Notes: generated by a model from the letters alone, not told the origin. Counted from the first letter of the stretch, positions 1-8,182 are shown. The stretch is DNA of 35,327 nucleotides from Candidatus Woesearchaeota archaeon (GCA_014874255.1 JACWAN010000011.1:1-35327), one strand, 5' to 3'. Numbers and translations are program-made.

Positions 1-110
1 CGTTGCTTCAGCTCGCGGAAGGAGTGCGAGGGCGAAGCGCGTGTTACGAACGCGCGGCCCGAGCGAAGCGAGGAACGCCCCCGACTTCAGTCGGGGGATG
101 GCCGCGCGCG
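1..110 (+). mobile_element. Probable right-end remnant of an IS200/IS605-type (TnpB) element
   Basis: A perfect hairpin (CCCCCGACT, two-base loop, AGTCGGGGG) lies at 78-97 and is followed by GATGG. It is preceded by GAGCGAAGCGAGG-type sequence. Hairpins of this form are typical of the right end and guide-RNA 3' end of IS200/IS605 tnpB elements in archaea. Frame 1 stays open from the window edge to a TAA at 334-336, but I cannot match that peptide to a TnpB C-terminus and no zinc-ribbon cysteines are visible. The body of the element, if it exists, lies left of the window. An ordinary hairpin in GC-rich spacer DNA is the alternative. Confidence 0.35.
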
Positions 111-344
111 AGTTTACAACCGTCGGACTGGACTCGGAGAAGAAGCGATTCCGGAAGAGGAGACCGCCGGGGTGCGACAGGAGACTTTCATCGCAGCCCG
201 TCTATCCGGCTCCGAGGCAAATCGCTCCGTGCTGCGCCTCGAGATTTCTGGCCGTCGTCCGGAGGTGCCGACCGAGCCTCGTGGAATCGCGTCTGCTCCC
301 GAAGCAGTCTCTGGGAGGCGCAGCCCATTCGCCTAAGAACCAGT

Positions 345-500
345 CTATCTCGTCGGTCCCGAGGCGACGCCGACGCAGACGGTCTTCTCCGTGTGGCAGC
401 TCGCGCACCGGTACGTGATGTAGCGCGAATTACCGGAGTTGAGCGTCCCGACCTTCGTCATCTGGGTCTTGCAGAGATTGCATTGCGGATTGTCAGCCAT
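345..500 (-). CDS. Small double-CxxC zinc-ribbon protein, 51 aa
   Basis: The ATG at 498-500 is preceded by GAGGTG six bases upstream and by a TATA box at 544-551. The gene is therefore much shorter than the 172-codon frame that encloses it. The product has two cysteine pairs, C-N-L-C at residues 7-10 and C-A-S-C at 32-35, spaced as in a zinc ribbon, plus a further cysteine at 42. The layout matches the many small archaeal rubredoxin/zinc-ribbon proteins, but I do not recognise a named family. Its function is unknown; nucleic-acid or protein binding is a guess. The 12-bp inverted repeat that flanks it suggests it may be a discrete cassette. Confidence 0.7.
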   Translation of the reverse strand: MADNPQCNLCKTQMTKVGTLNSGNSRYITYRCASCHTEKTVCVGVASGPTR

Positions 501-543
501 GAAAAGCACCTCGTCGTCGCTGAGCCGTCCCCGCCGCGCACAG

Positions 544-551
544 TATATAAA
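544..551 (-). promoter_or_regulatory. TATA box of the zinc-ribbon gene
   Basis: TTTATATA on the minus strand, 44 bases before the ATG at 500. With initiation about 25 bases downstream this gives a leader of roughly 20 bases that includes the GAGGTG site. Confidence 0.6.
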
Positions 552-568
552 TGTTCCGGGAGGGTTGG

Positions 569-844
569 CTCTTAGGCGAATCAGGTTCGTGGTCGTCACC
601 GGCTGCTCGGCAATCGCTTCTCCTCTCGAAAGCGCTCCTCCCCGTAGGTCCTTGGTAGCGCGGACGCTACCGGGACGCTCGGAATCCGGAGGATTCCGGC
701 GCACGAAGACTCCCTCCTTCGGAGTCTTCGTTGCCACGGCGAGCCCCGTGCTCGCCCGGGGGGCATCCCTCCTCGTCGCGCTCCGGCCCCCCTTCCTCGC
801 TTGCCACACCCTCGGAGCCGGTGACGACTCAATTTGCCTAAGAG
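569..844. repeat. Large nested inverted-repeat intergenic element
   Basis: The outer arms are CTCTTAGGC (569-577) and GCCTAAGAG (836-844). The inner arms are a perfect 13-bp pair, GTCGTCACCGGCT (592-604) and AGCCGGTGACGAC (816-828). The interior contains further short hairpins, for example around 706-731 and 743-757, and a GGGGGCATCCC block near 757-767. The element fills the space between two divergent promoters. I see no credible gene in 552-865. Confidence 0.65.
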
Positions 845-865
845 CGGGGAGGGTTCGAGGCAATC

Positions 866-873
866 AATAAAAG
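866..873 (+). promoter_or_regulatory. TATA-like box of the phosphoesterase gene
   Basis: AATAAAAG lies 23-30 bases before the ATG at 896. This spacing implies a leaderless or nearly leaderless transcript, consistent with the lack of a ribosome-binding site. Confidence 0.4.
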
Positions 874-895
874 AGGATGACCCTTCCCGAAAGAG

Positions 896-1666
896 ATGGA
901 GCTTCTTCCCGGACTGGAGCCGGACGGCGCGGCGCTCTACCTCCCAGCGAGCAAGGCGCTCGTCCTCGCCGACCTCCACATCGGGTACGAGGAGGAGAAG
1001 CGGAACAGGGGCGTCCTGCTCCCAGCCGCGCAGCGCCGGCTCTTCATCGACGAGATCGAACGGCTGCTGGAGAAGCACGACGTCGAGCTGATTGTGCTCG
1101 CGGGTGACGTGAAGCACGAGTTCGGCCGGATCTCGCAGCAGGAGTGGAGCGGCGTCCTCGGCTTCCTGCGACGGCTGCAGGAACGCGCCAGCGTCGAGGT
1201 GATTGCGGGCAACCACGACAACCTCCTCGCTCCCATCCTCGCCAAGGAGTCCATCCCGCTCGTGAAGAGCATCCTCCTCGGCGACGTGCTCGTCGTCCAC
1301 GGCGACGCGACGCTGTCAGAACTGATCGAGAGCGGCGATCTCCGGAAGGAAGACCTTGCCGCCGCGAGGACGATCGCCATGGGGCACGAGCATCCCGCGC
1401 TCAGGTTGACGGACGGTGTCCGGACGGAGACGGTGAAGTGCTTCCTCGTCGGGAAGGCGCGGCACGGCCGTCGGTCGGTCCCGCTCGTCGTGCTGCCGTC
1501 GTTCAACCCGCTCAGTTACGGTACCGATGTGCTCCGGGAGCGGCCGCTCGGGCCGCTCCTCAGAGCATTCGGTGATTTCTCTGCCTTTGCGCTTGTTGAT
1601 GGGAAGGTTTTGGCGTTCGGGTCGGTAGAAACTCTGCAAAGGCGTGAGCGTGCGTTCATTCGATGA
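896..1666 (+). CDS. Archaeal SbcD/Icc-related metallophosphoesterase, 256 aa
   Basis: This is a calcineurin-like phosphoesterase of the archaeal SbcD-related (COG1407/TIGR00024) type. All five metal-binding blocks are visible in order: D-L-H at residues 26-28, G-D at 70-71, G-N-H-D at 105-108, H-G-D at 135-137 and G-H-E-H at 163-166. About 250 residues is the usual family length. It is expected to bind two metal ions and hydrolyse phosphodiester bonds; the family substrate is not established, and the SbcD name does not prove an Mre11-like nuclease, because the capping domain is absent. The ATG at 896 fits the TATA-like box at 866. It is followed by other nuclease-like genes on the same strand, which hints at DNA processing. 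Its 3' end overlaps a convergent small gene by 11 bases. Confidence 0.9.
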   Translation: MELLPGLEPDGAALYLPASKALVLADLHIGYEEEKRNRGVLLPAAQRRLFIDEIERLLEKHDVELIVLAGDVKHEFGRISQQEWSGVLGFLRRLQERASVEVIAGNHDNLLAPILAKESIPLVKSILLGDVLVVHGDATLSELIESGDLRKEDLAAARTIAMGHEHPALRLTDGVRTETVKCFLVGKARHGRRSVPLVVLPSFNPLSYGTDVLRERPLGPLLRAFGDFSAFALVDGKVLAFGSVETLQRRERAFIR

Positions 1667-1802
1667 TGGGACTGATGACCTCCTCTTCTTTATCGAGGGC
1701 GAGGCAGTCGGCCTCTGGGATGGCGATCTTCCCCTCGGGAACGCGGCTCCTGTTGAAGCAGTAGCCGTCGAAGTGGTAGAGCGATGGACTGCATTTGAGC
1801 AT
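1656..1802 (-). CDS. Possible small protein, 48 aa, unknown
   Basis: Reading from an ATG at 1800-1802 to a TGA at 1656-1658 gives 48 residues with three cysteines (4, 18, 33) and an acidic tail. AAAGGGG lies just upstream of the ATG, and a TATA box at 1862-1869 is about 60 bases away. The antisense strand is also open over the same codons (1644-1868), but that frame runs through the TATA box and has no promoter, so I prefer the minus-strand gene. It overlaps the phosphoesterase 3' end by 11 bases. No family recognised. Confidence 0.45.
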   Translation of the reverse strand: MLKCSPSLYHFDGYCFNRSRVPEGKIAIPEADCLALDKEEEVISPIIE

Positions 1803-1861
1803 GGGAAACCCCTTTGTCGCAACGTATTCAGGTATACTAAAACGTATATTGGTATATCTAG

Positions 1862-1869
1862 TATATAAA
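1862..1869. promoter_or_regulatory. Near-symmetric TATA box between divergent genes
   Basis: TATATAAA on the plus strand (TTTATATA on the minus) can serve the nuclease-like gene at 1938 and the small minus-strand gene starting at 1802. The surrounding 1820-1875 DNA is much richer in A+T than its neighbours. It carries further TATA-like words (GTATACT, GTATATTGG) that could be extra promoters or operators. Confidence 0.5.
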
Positions 1870-1937
1870 TGTTTTGGTGGCTCGAAGAAGTGTCATCACT
1901 TCGAAAAAGATAAAAAGGAGCTGTTGACGGGGCAGCC

Positions 1938-2969
1938 ATGGCGCATCCGCTGTCGCGTTTCGAGCCTATCGTTCTCCAGCTCAGGCACAGGAAGATGATC
2001 GCAAAGGCATCATTAGACGAATACCTCAATGACCCTGATCCGCGGCACCTCCATTCGTCGAACGTAGCATTCGCCATACCGCCCGAAGCGATGCTCAAGG
2101 GCGGATACCAGGTGCATACGCACCAGAACGGGCACCAGGATCTTATCCGCTACACGGCCCCGGGAGAAGAGTCCAGGCCAATCTTCACGCTCGACGACCT
2201 CAGGCATTATCGGCAATACCTCGAAGTGTTCCACCCAATCCAACCGGAAGGGACGAAAGCGAAGAAACTCGACGTCCAACTCGCCCTGAAAGGGATTCTC
2301 GGCGAATATCTGCTCAGGGACCACGTCCGTCAGCTCCTGCCGGCAGAAGCGGAGCTTTTCGATGAATACCCGCAGAAAGACCTGATCCTCAGGAACAACG
2401 AACGGTACGTCCTCAAACGGAAGACGACAGGGAACGTGGTGCTTCTCGAACCGAAGCAGGAGGGAAAGTTCGGCTATCGCGTCGTCGCGGAGATGGACGG
2501 TCTTGCCAAGTGGGAGGACCACCTCTACGTCCTTGAGGCGAAGACCGGTGTCGCGAACATCCCCCTCAAACACGTCCTCAACGATCTGTTCATGCCCCTC
2601 CAAGAGCTCTATGACGGATGCACGTTCCATTATGTCATGATGGCCCATCATCATCCGATACAGGTCCGGAAACATGATCTCCTCGGCTTCAGACTCACCG
2701 AAGAAGAGCGCCACAGGATTCTCGCGTTCCGTCGGAGAGGTATCGAGACGACCTTCCTCAACTTCAACGAATCGAGGGAACGGATCAGGGAGATGGGCGA
2801 GCATCTCATCAAGGAATACCATCGGCTGAAGCACATCCCGTTCGAGCACAAGGTCCAGGGCGTCCGGAACGGCAACAATCTCACCATCCTGGACGACCAA
2901 GGCACACCGAACCTGAGACTCAGGAAGACCGGAAAAGAGACCTGGAAAGAAGTCGTCAGCGACAAGTAG
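1938..2969 (+). CDS. PD-(D/E)XK-like putative nuclease, 343 aa
   Basis: I do not recognise a named family. The middle of the protein carries E185-M-D187-G, then a strand ending in L-E200-A-K202-T-G. This is the acidic residue plus E-x-K layout of PD-(D/E)XK nuclease cores. A glutamate at 122 (G-E-Y-L-L) could be the usual helix-1 acidic residue, and a P-L-Q-E-L-Y stretch follows near 226-231. The sequence is rich in H and R, with no membrane segment or signal peptide, so it should be cytoplasmic. The ATG at 1938 follows the TATA box at 1862; GGAG at 1917 is too distant to be a good ribosome-binding site. The DHH gene begins 128 bases downstream with its own TATA box. Nuclease activity is inferred from motif layout only. 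Confidence 0.6.
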   Translation: MAHPLSRFEPIVLQLRHRKMIAKASLDEYLNDPDPRHLHSSNVAFAIPPEAMLKGGYQVHTHQNGHQDLIRYTAPGEESRPIFTLDDLRHYRQYLEVFHPIQPEGTKAKKLDVQLALKGILGEYLLRDHVRQLLPAEAELFDEYPQKDLILRNNERYVLKRKTTGNVVLLEPKQEGKFGYRVVAEMDGLAKWEDHLYVLEAKTGVANIPLKHVLNDLFMPLQELYDGCTFHYVMMAHHHPIQVRKHDLLGFRLTEEERHRILAFRRRGIETTFLNFNESRERIREMGEHLIKEYHRLKHIPFEHKVQGVRNGNNLTILDDQGTPNLRLRKTGKETWKEVVSDK

Positions 2970-3057
2970 GAACCTCGGGGCGCTCGACCTCGACCAGACA
3001 GGGGAAGAGCGCTGCGACGGTTGACGAAAAGAAGTTATCACTCGACGATAGAAATGC

Positions 3058-3065
3058 TTATATAA
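3058..3065 (+). promoter_or_regulatory. TATA box of the DHH gene
   Basis: TTATATAA, centred about 36 bases before the GTG at 3098, predicting a leader of only about 8 bases. It probably drives both the DHH gene and the overlapping 783-codon gene. Confidence 0.6.
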
Positions 3066-3097
3066 TCCATCCCACCGAGGCCCACGCAGGGGGCAGT

Positions 3098-5248
3098 GTG
3101 GGAATCGAAGCGATAGCGACAGGACACCCCGATTACTGCGAAGGCGGGGACCAGGACGGGCTTTTCGGCTCGGCACGAGGGCTCGCCACGCACTTCTTGG
3201 ACAAGGCGAAGAGCGGGACGCTCGAAGCGCTCATCGCGGCGCACGGCGCCGACGCGGACGGCTTCGGCTTCGAAACGGTGATGCGCCTCCTCGAGGAGAC
3301 GCTCCGGTTGGCGGGCATCGACACGCAGTTCGACTACGTCCGACCGATGCGCTATCATGAGGAAGAGCACGAGCACGGCTACGCGACGCTGGGCGAGCGG
3401 CACAAAGGCAAGTTCCTCATCAGCGGCGACGTCGGCGGCGCGGACCTCACCACGCTCGGAGAGCAGTTCCGGGAAGGGATCATCATCGACCATCACCCGG
3501 TGAAAGGCGAACCGGGGAAGGGCTTCCGGCAGCTCAACCCGATCGACCATGGTTACGGCGGCAACACCCTCTCAGGGGCGGGCGCAGGTTACCTCTTCTT
3601 CGACGCGGTGAGAGAACAGCTCGAGCAGGACGGCGCGTTCCGGACGAAGGAGGCGCAGAAGGAGGTCGAGCGGCTCGGCAGGACGGCGCTCGTCGCCGCG
3701 CTGGCAGGCTCGAACGCGGACCGGATTGACGAGCAGGGCGTGACGAGGCTCCTCTACGAACAGGCGAAGGAGTGGAAGCTGCTCCGGGAGACGGGTATCG
3801 GCGCGTACGGGTACACGACGAAGCAGATCCACAAGGTGCTCGCGGAGTCGAGCATCCCGGCCAACCTCCAGTACCCGGTGCTGCGGCGCCAGCAGTTCCT
3901 GCACGGCCTCGCGGGAAGCCTCGGGAAGGAATCGTTCACCTCCGACGAGGTGAGCGTCGCGAACAGGCTCTACAAGGAGCACCGGACGCTCTTCATGCAG
4001 CAGTACCGGAGCGTGGACGGCGGGTTGCGGGTGGACGAGAGCGCGATCGAGGTGAACCTGCTGAACGCGCAGGCCCTCAAGCAAGAGGAGATCGACGAAG
4101 TCAACAAAGCATTGCGCAGCCTCGGCGCCCGCACGGACGTGCTGGTCAGGGAGGAAGTGATCGACTGGCTGGGCGTCCTCGAGGTCGTCTCGGTCGACCC
4201 GTCAGCAGGCATCAGGCCGTCGGAGTTCCGCAGCTTCACGGACGATGTCTATGAGACCGAGGAACGGTGCAAGACGGCGAACAGGACCATCACGCAGCAG
4301 CTCCGCAGCCTCGAGAAGGAGGCGCAGGGGCTCGAGAAGCTGCTCAAGACACCGAATCTCGCCGAAGCGCTGCTCGGCGAGAAGCGACTCTGCGACCTCA
4401 CCCCGGACGAGCTCGGCCTCTTGAAACGGTGGTGGCGGGAGAACATCGAGTCCTACGCCGACCCGTTCAAGCGGGAAGGGATGATCGCGGACCTCGACCG
4501 GCCGAACTACCTCACCGAAGGGAAAGGGCTGACGCCGCTCCTCGCCGGCCGGACGCTCGCGGAACTCGGCAACGTGATGACCGCGATCTCCAAGACGGGG
4601 CTGCGCGACCATTTCATCGACGCCCTCATCCTTCCGGGAGAGCGGGGCGAAGACGCCGAACGGAAGGTGCACGACGCGCACAAGCTCTATCGCACCATCA
4701 TCTATGAAGGGCTCCGCGCGGCGGAACACCGCTTGCTCGAGAAAGGGTCGTTCGCGAAGGAGATCGCCGACAGGGTCTACCTGCTGGACTTCTCGTTCCT
4801 CGAGGAGACGATCAACGACGTCGCGGAGCGGCATTACGAACGCGGCTCCCTCCTGACGAAGGAGGAGATCGGCAACCTCGACCTCAAGACGCTCGTCGGC
4901 GTCTTCGCAGGCATCCTGACGAACACGCGGAAGATGCCGGAGCATTACGCGCTCGTCTTCGCCTACGTCCCGGATCTCGAGCAGGTGGAAAGGGGCATCG
5001 ACGGCATCAAGCTCTCCGGACGCGTGAGCGAACGCGCGGACGACATCTTCCCCGGTCTCCATCTGGGCGAGGATTTCCTCGTCTATGACGGCGGCGGGCA
5101 CGCGGGCGCGGCGGCGGTGAGGCTCACGCGCAGCCAGCTCCCCGGCTTCCTCAAGAAGATGTCCGAGCGGGAGGCGCAGGACGAGAAATACAAACAGCTC
5201 GGACGCGTCAAGGACCATCTCGAACTCGGTCCGGGGAGGAGAGCGTGA
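3098..5248 (+). CDS. RecJ/GAN-type DHH-DHHA1 phosphoesterase, 716 aa
   Basis: A DHH-superfamily protein of the archaeal RecJ/GAN type. Motif I is G-D-Q-D-G at residues 17-21, motif II aspartate is D110 (I-S-G-D), motif III is D-H-H at 130-132, and a likely motif IV aspartate is D207. The C-terminal DHHA1 domain shows the G-G-G-H-A-G block at about 665-670. Characterised members are Mn-dependent 5'-3' single-strand exonucleases, some working with GINS at replication forks. At 716 residues it is longer than the roughly 470-residue GAN proteins, with a helical insert around 380-480. Translation likely starts at GTG 3098, just downstream of the TATA box. The stop overlaps the next gene's GTG by four bases (GTGA), so the two products are probably made together. 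Confidence 0.85.
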   Translation: MGIEAIATGHPDYCEGGDQDGLFGSARGLATHFLDKAKSGTLEALIAAHGADADGFGFETVMRLLEETLRLAGIDTQFDYVRPMRYHEEEHEHGYATLGERHKGKFLISGDVGGADLTTLGEQFREGIIIDHHPVKGEPGKGFRQLNPIDHGYGGNTLSGAGAGYLFFDAVREQLEQDGAFRTKEAQKEVERLGRTALVAALAGSNADRIDEQGVTRLLYEQAKEWKLLRETGIGAYGYTTKQIHKVLAESSIPANLQYPVLRRQQFLHGLAGSLGKESFTSDEVSVANRLYKEHRTLFMQQYRSVDGGLRVDESAIEVNLLNAQALKQEEIDEVNKALRSLGARTDVLVREEVIDWLGVLEVVSVDPSAGIRPSEFRSFTDDVYETEERCKTANRTITQQLRSLEKEAQGLEKLLKTPNLAEALLGEKRLCDLTPDELGLLKRWWRENIESYADPFKREGMIADLDRPNYLTEGKGLTPLLAGRTLAELGNVMTAISKTGLRDHFIDALILPGERGEDAERKVHDAHKLYRTIIYEGLRAAEHRLLEKGSFAKEIADRVYLLDFSFLEETINDVAERHYERGSLLTKEEIGNLDLKTLVGVFAGILTNTRKMPEHYALVFAYVPDLEQVERGIDGIKLSGRVSERADDIFPGLHLGEDFLVYDGGGHAGAAAVRLTRSQLPGFLKKMSEREAQDEKYKQLGRVKDHLELGPGRRA

Positions 5249-7596
5249 CGACGAGTGACGGACGGACGGTCTTCGGCGAGGATGTTCCGCACAGGGATGA
5301 TCTCGACGCGAAAGTGACGAGCATCCTCACCAAGCAGAACCGTTTCCTCAAGGTCGTCGACGCGAACGGGGACCGGACGCGGCCGGCGATCATCGTCGAC
5401 GAGCCGACAAGGGATATCTCGTTGAAGCCGGACCCGGCACTGACCCGGTTCTCCGGAGGGATCGTCGTGCCCGTCGATTACGTGAAGCGGCAATATCTCT
5501 TCCCGGAGAAGATGCCCGCAGGCATCGCGCTTCCCGACATCCTCTATGTGTCGCGGTCTGACGACGGCACCGCGAAGGTCATGCCGCTCGATGTGAAAGG
5601 GAAGAGACTGAGGGATCGGCGGAAAGTGGAGAGGAACTACATCTCCGCCGCCCAGGTGACGGGGTGGAACGCCTACTCGCTCTTCATGCGGAGCGAGACG
5701 GTCAACCGGATGGTCAGGACGGCCGCCTCGGCTCTCGGCTGCGTGCCGGACCGTTTCACGTTCACGGACGGCGCGCTGGTGATGGAACAGGAGGAAGGAC
5801 CGAACCGCGAATTCTCGGAGTTCCTCGCCTCTTCCGGCCTGTTCGGGAAAGGCAGGGTGCTGAACATCGGCCGGGAAAGCGTCAGGATCAGGGAAGAAGG
5901 TCTGGAGAAAGCAGGTGACGGAGCATACCGTCTCGAGGAGGGATTGGAAGGCTCACGGGCATTTTGCCGGCCGATGAAACGCACCACCGGTTTCAAGCTC
6001 TGGCAGAGCCAGACGAGGAACCAGGTCAAGCAAGGGGTCAACTATCCATCGATGGTGAGCGTGATACGGGGCTTCGACGAGGAAGGATTACCGGCCTACT
6101 CGAGGAAGTTCTCGCCGGAAGAGGGGTTGCTCCTGAACTACGACCGCAGGCTCGAGCACCGCCTGACGCAGCTCAAGGAGCTGCGGGAGACGAAGGACCT
6201 CGTCGTCCTGCAGACCGTGACGCGGGAACGTCTCCAGGAGGCGCGGGAGAGGATCCGACATCTCGAGCAGGAGAAGGAAGCGGTCGAGGAACGGATCGGC
6301 GAGCTCTCCAGGGAGGAGACGACGCGCCAGGTCTCACTCGAGAAGCGTCTGAGCGAGGCGCTTGCGACCAATCCGCTCATCAGGGCGCTCGACCGTGCGG
6401 CGTTCGACGTGCCGGAAGCGGTCGTGACAAAGACGAAGCGAGAGCTCGGACTGCTGGAGAGAGGCATCGGGCGGTCTCCTCCGCCCTACAATCGGGAGCT
6501 CCTCAAGCAGAAGGCGCACGAAGCCTTGGCACAGGTAGAGAAAGGCGGTTTCCGTCCGAGAGGGGGGAACGAGCTCACGGGGCCGATGGGCGACTATCTC
6601 CGCACGGCATACGGCACAGACATCACCACGATCAGGGAATCGCTCGCGGAACGACAGAAGAACGGGGGGAAGGACCCGAATCTCGTCAAGCAATTCCTGA
6701 AATACCATGTGAAGGAGCAGAGGAGGAAGCTCCTCGCGAGCAGGGAAGCGGAAGCGCACTACCTCGATATCTGCGGCTCGACACCCGCGGACCGGAGCGC
6801 AGCTCTCAGTTCGAGAGGCGTGCAGCAGGCGAAGGTCTACCTGCGGCTGGCGGAGGAGGGGTTGATAGCGAGCGAGGAGGGTCTCTTCAAGGGAGTGGGC
6901 GAGAAGGCGGAGATGTATGAGGGGCTCGGCCGGAAGGTCATGGACCGGCGGACAGGTTACAGGAGGGGGATGGAGAGCCATGCAAAGGGAGGGAACGGCG
7001 GCACGAGAGGAGCGTTGCCGAACTGGTTCGCGACCTATCTTGAGAACAGGGCGTTCGGCGCCGCAAACATCACGGGATTCCTCAGGGGTAAGAGGAACAT
7101 CGAACGCGTGCTCTGCGCTCTCGAGGAGGACGCTGATGCTGCGCTCAAGGCGTGCGAGTCCTACCGCAGGGAGATGCGACAGACCGTGGACGAGTACGAC
7201 TCGTGGACAGGGACGCTCGACAGGATCAGCGAGAGCATCGGCCAGAAGATGGTCGAGGAACGACGGTACGAGAAGCTGCTGCGTCGGATCGCTGTCGAAC
7301 GCGCAGCCCTCGTCGGCGATCCCGAGCTCTTCGAGGACGCGGAACGGATTGCGGAGCTGAAGAAGCTCAGTGAGAAGCAGATAGAAGTGCTCAACGCGGA
7401 GTATGTGAAGCGTAAGAAGAGGATGGTGAACGAGTTCCGCGTCTTCAAGAAGGCGCACGATGGTATCATGCGCGCCCTGCCGTACGAGGTCGAGAACGGG
7501 AAGGTACGCGAAATCTACTTTGATATCAATCCGGGAAGATCGACCATCTATCGGGTGACCGTGCTGCCAGTCATCCTGCTGGGAGAGCAGAACTAG
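5245..7596 (+). CDS. Large coiled-coil protein with PD-(D/E)XK/RecB-like N-terminus, 783 aa
   Basis: No named family recognised. The N-terminal region carries P97-D98, then D116-V-K118-G-K, and a following Q137-V-T-G-W. Together these resemble the PD...DxK...Qxxx(W/Y) layout of RecB/Cas4-type PD-(D/E)XK nucleases. Residues about 302-372 form a strongly charged heptad-like coiled coil, and about 630-745 is a second long helical region rich in K, R and E. There is no signal peptide or membrane helix. The GTG start at 5245 overlaps the DHH stop (GTGA), implying translational coupling and a likely partnership with the RecJ-like protein. It converges on ZPR1 with a four-base overlap. A structural partner or clamp of the DHH protein is an alternative to an active nuclease. 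Confidence 0.6.
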   Translation: MTTSDGRTVFGEDVPHRDDLDAKVTSILTKQNRFLKVVDANGDRTRPAIIVDEPTRDISLKPDPALTRFSGGIVVPVDYVKRQYLFPEKMPAGIALPDILYVSRSDDGTAKVMPLDVKGKRLRDRRKVERNYISAAQVTGWNAYSLFMRSETVNRMVRTAASALGCVPDRFTFTDGALVMEQEEGPNREFSEFLASSGLFGKGRVLNIGRESVRIREEGLEKAGDGAYRLEEGLEGSRAFCRPMKRTTGFKLWQSQTRNQVKQGVNYPSMVSVIRGFDEEGLPAYSRKFSPEEGLLLNYDRRLEHRLTQLKELRETKDLVVLQTVTRERLQEARERIRHLEQEKEAVEERIGELSREETTRQVSLEKRLSEALATNPLIRALDRAAFDVPEAVVTKTKRELGLLERGIGRSPPPYNRELLKQKAHEALAQVEKGGFRPRGGNELTGPMGDYLRTAYGTDITTIRESLAERQKNGGKDPNLVKQFLKYHVKEQRRKLLASREAEAHYLDICGSTPADRSAALSSRGVQQAKVYLRLAEEGLIASEEGLFKGVGEKAEMYEGLGRKVMDRRTGYRRGMESHAKGGNGGTRGALPNWFATYLENRAFGAANITGFLRGKRNIERVLCALEEDADAALKACESYRREMRQTVDEYDSWTGTLDRISESIGQKMVEERRYEKLLRRIAVERAALVGDPELFEDAERIAELKKLSEKQIEVLNAEYVKRKKRMVNEFRVFKKAHDGIMRALPYEVENGKVREIYFDINPGRSTIYRVTVLPVILLGEQN

Positions 7597-8159
7597 AGCT
7601 TCTTCTTCTCCGCTTTCGGGGAGATGATGGCGCTGTTCCCCGTCGGGTCCTTGAGGACGAGCTTGAGGGGTTCCTGACCCCAGAGGACTCTCGTGAGCTT
7701 CTTGAGGTGGTTCTTCGCCTTCTGCTCGGTCTCGTCGTCGCCTTCCTCCTGCGCGGCCCGTTTGAGGTGCTCGATCTGGTTCTTGATCCTGTTGAGGATG
7801 CCTTCGACGTTGGTGACGTAGCCGTTCGCCGCCTCCCCGGGCTCGATGGAGCCGATCGTGCCGATCTTGACGAGGGCGTTCGCGGACTTGACGACACGGA
7901 TCCTGAGGTCCTCCTCGGACGTTATCTCGAGGGTGTACTGGCACGGGTCGTGCGCCTCCTCGGCCTCGAGGTCCGCCTTGTGGTAGCCGCACGCGCTGCA
8001 GTCCATGCTGAAGAGGTAGCAGACGCCGAAGTACGGGACTTCCCGCCTCGCTTCGGTGAGCGTCAATTGTTTCTCGTGGCAGACCGGACAGGTCTCTCCT
8101 GAGACGGTCTCGAAGTCGCTCGCGTCGGGCTCGGCTTTCGAGACGGGTGCTTTCGCCAT
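7593..8159 (-). CDS. ZPR1 zinc-finger protein, 188 aa
   Basis: An archaeal single-module ZPR1 protein. It has C24-P-V-C27, then C54-S-A-C57-G-Y followed by the K-A-D-L strand, matching the ZPR1 zinc-finger signature, and the expected beta-rich domain after it. The length fits archaeal single-domain ZPR1 (eukaryotic ZPR1 carries two such modules and binds and helps fold EF-1alpha). A chaperone-like role with elongation factor is plausible but unproven in archaea. The start at 8159 is 24 bases from the TATA box at 8183-8190, so the transcript should be leaderless. Confidence 0.88.
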   Translation of the reverse strand: MAKAPVSKAEPDASDFETVSGETCPVCHEKQLTLTEARREVPYFGVCYLFSMDCSACGYHKADLEAEEAHDPCQYTLEITSEEDLRIRVVKSANALVKIGTIGSIEPGEAANGYVTNVEGILNRIKNQIEHLKRAAQEEGDDETEQKAKNHLKKLTRVLWGQEPLKLVLKDPTGNSAIISPKAEKKKL

Positions 8160-8182
8160 GGACCCCGCTCCGGAGAAGTCGG

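Larger units (their letters stand above)
327..581. repeat. 12-bp inverted repeat flanking a small gene
   Basis: ATTCGCCTAAGA at 327-338 is exactly inverted as TCTTAGGCGAAT at 570-581. Between the two copies sit only the 51-codon zinc-ribbon gene and its TATA box. A variant, ATTTGCCTAAGAG, occurs at 832-844, and CTCTTAGGCAAATT starts at 35203. The arms could be cassette ends or paired protein-binding sites. Confidence 0.6.

Noticed and set aside
896-1666. Calling the phosphoesterase SbcD/Mre11 proper
   Set aside because: It is about 250 residues without the capping domain and has no Rad50/SbcC partner nearby. It fits the smaller archaeal family.
1644-1868. 74-codon plus-strand frame after the phosphoesterase
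   Set aside because: It runs through the 1862 TATA box and lacks its own promoter. The opposite strand fits better.
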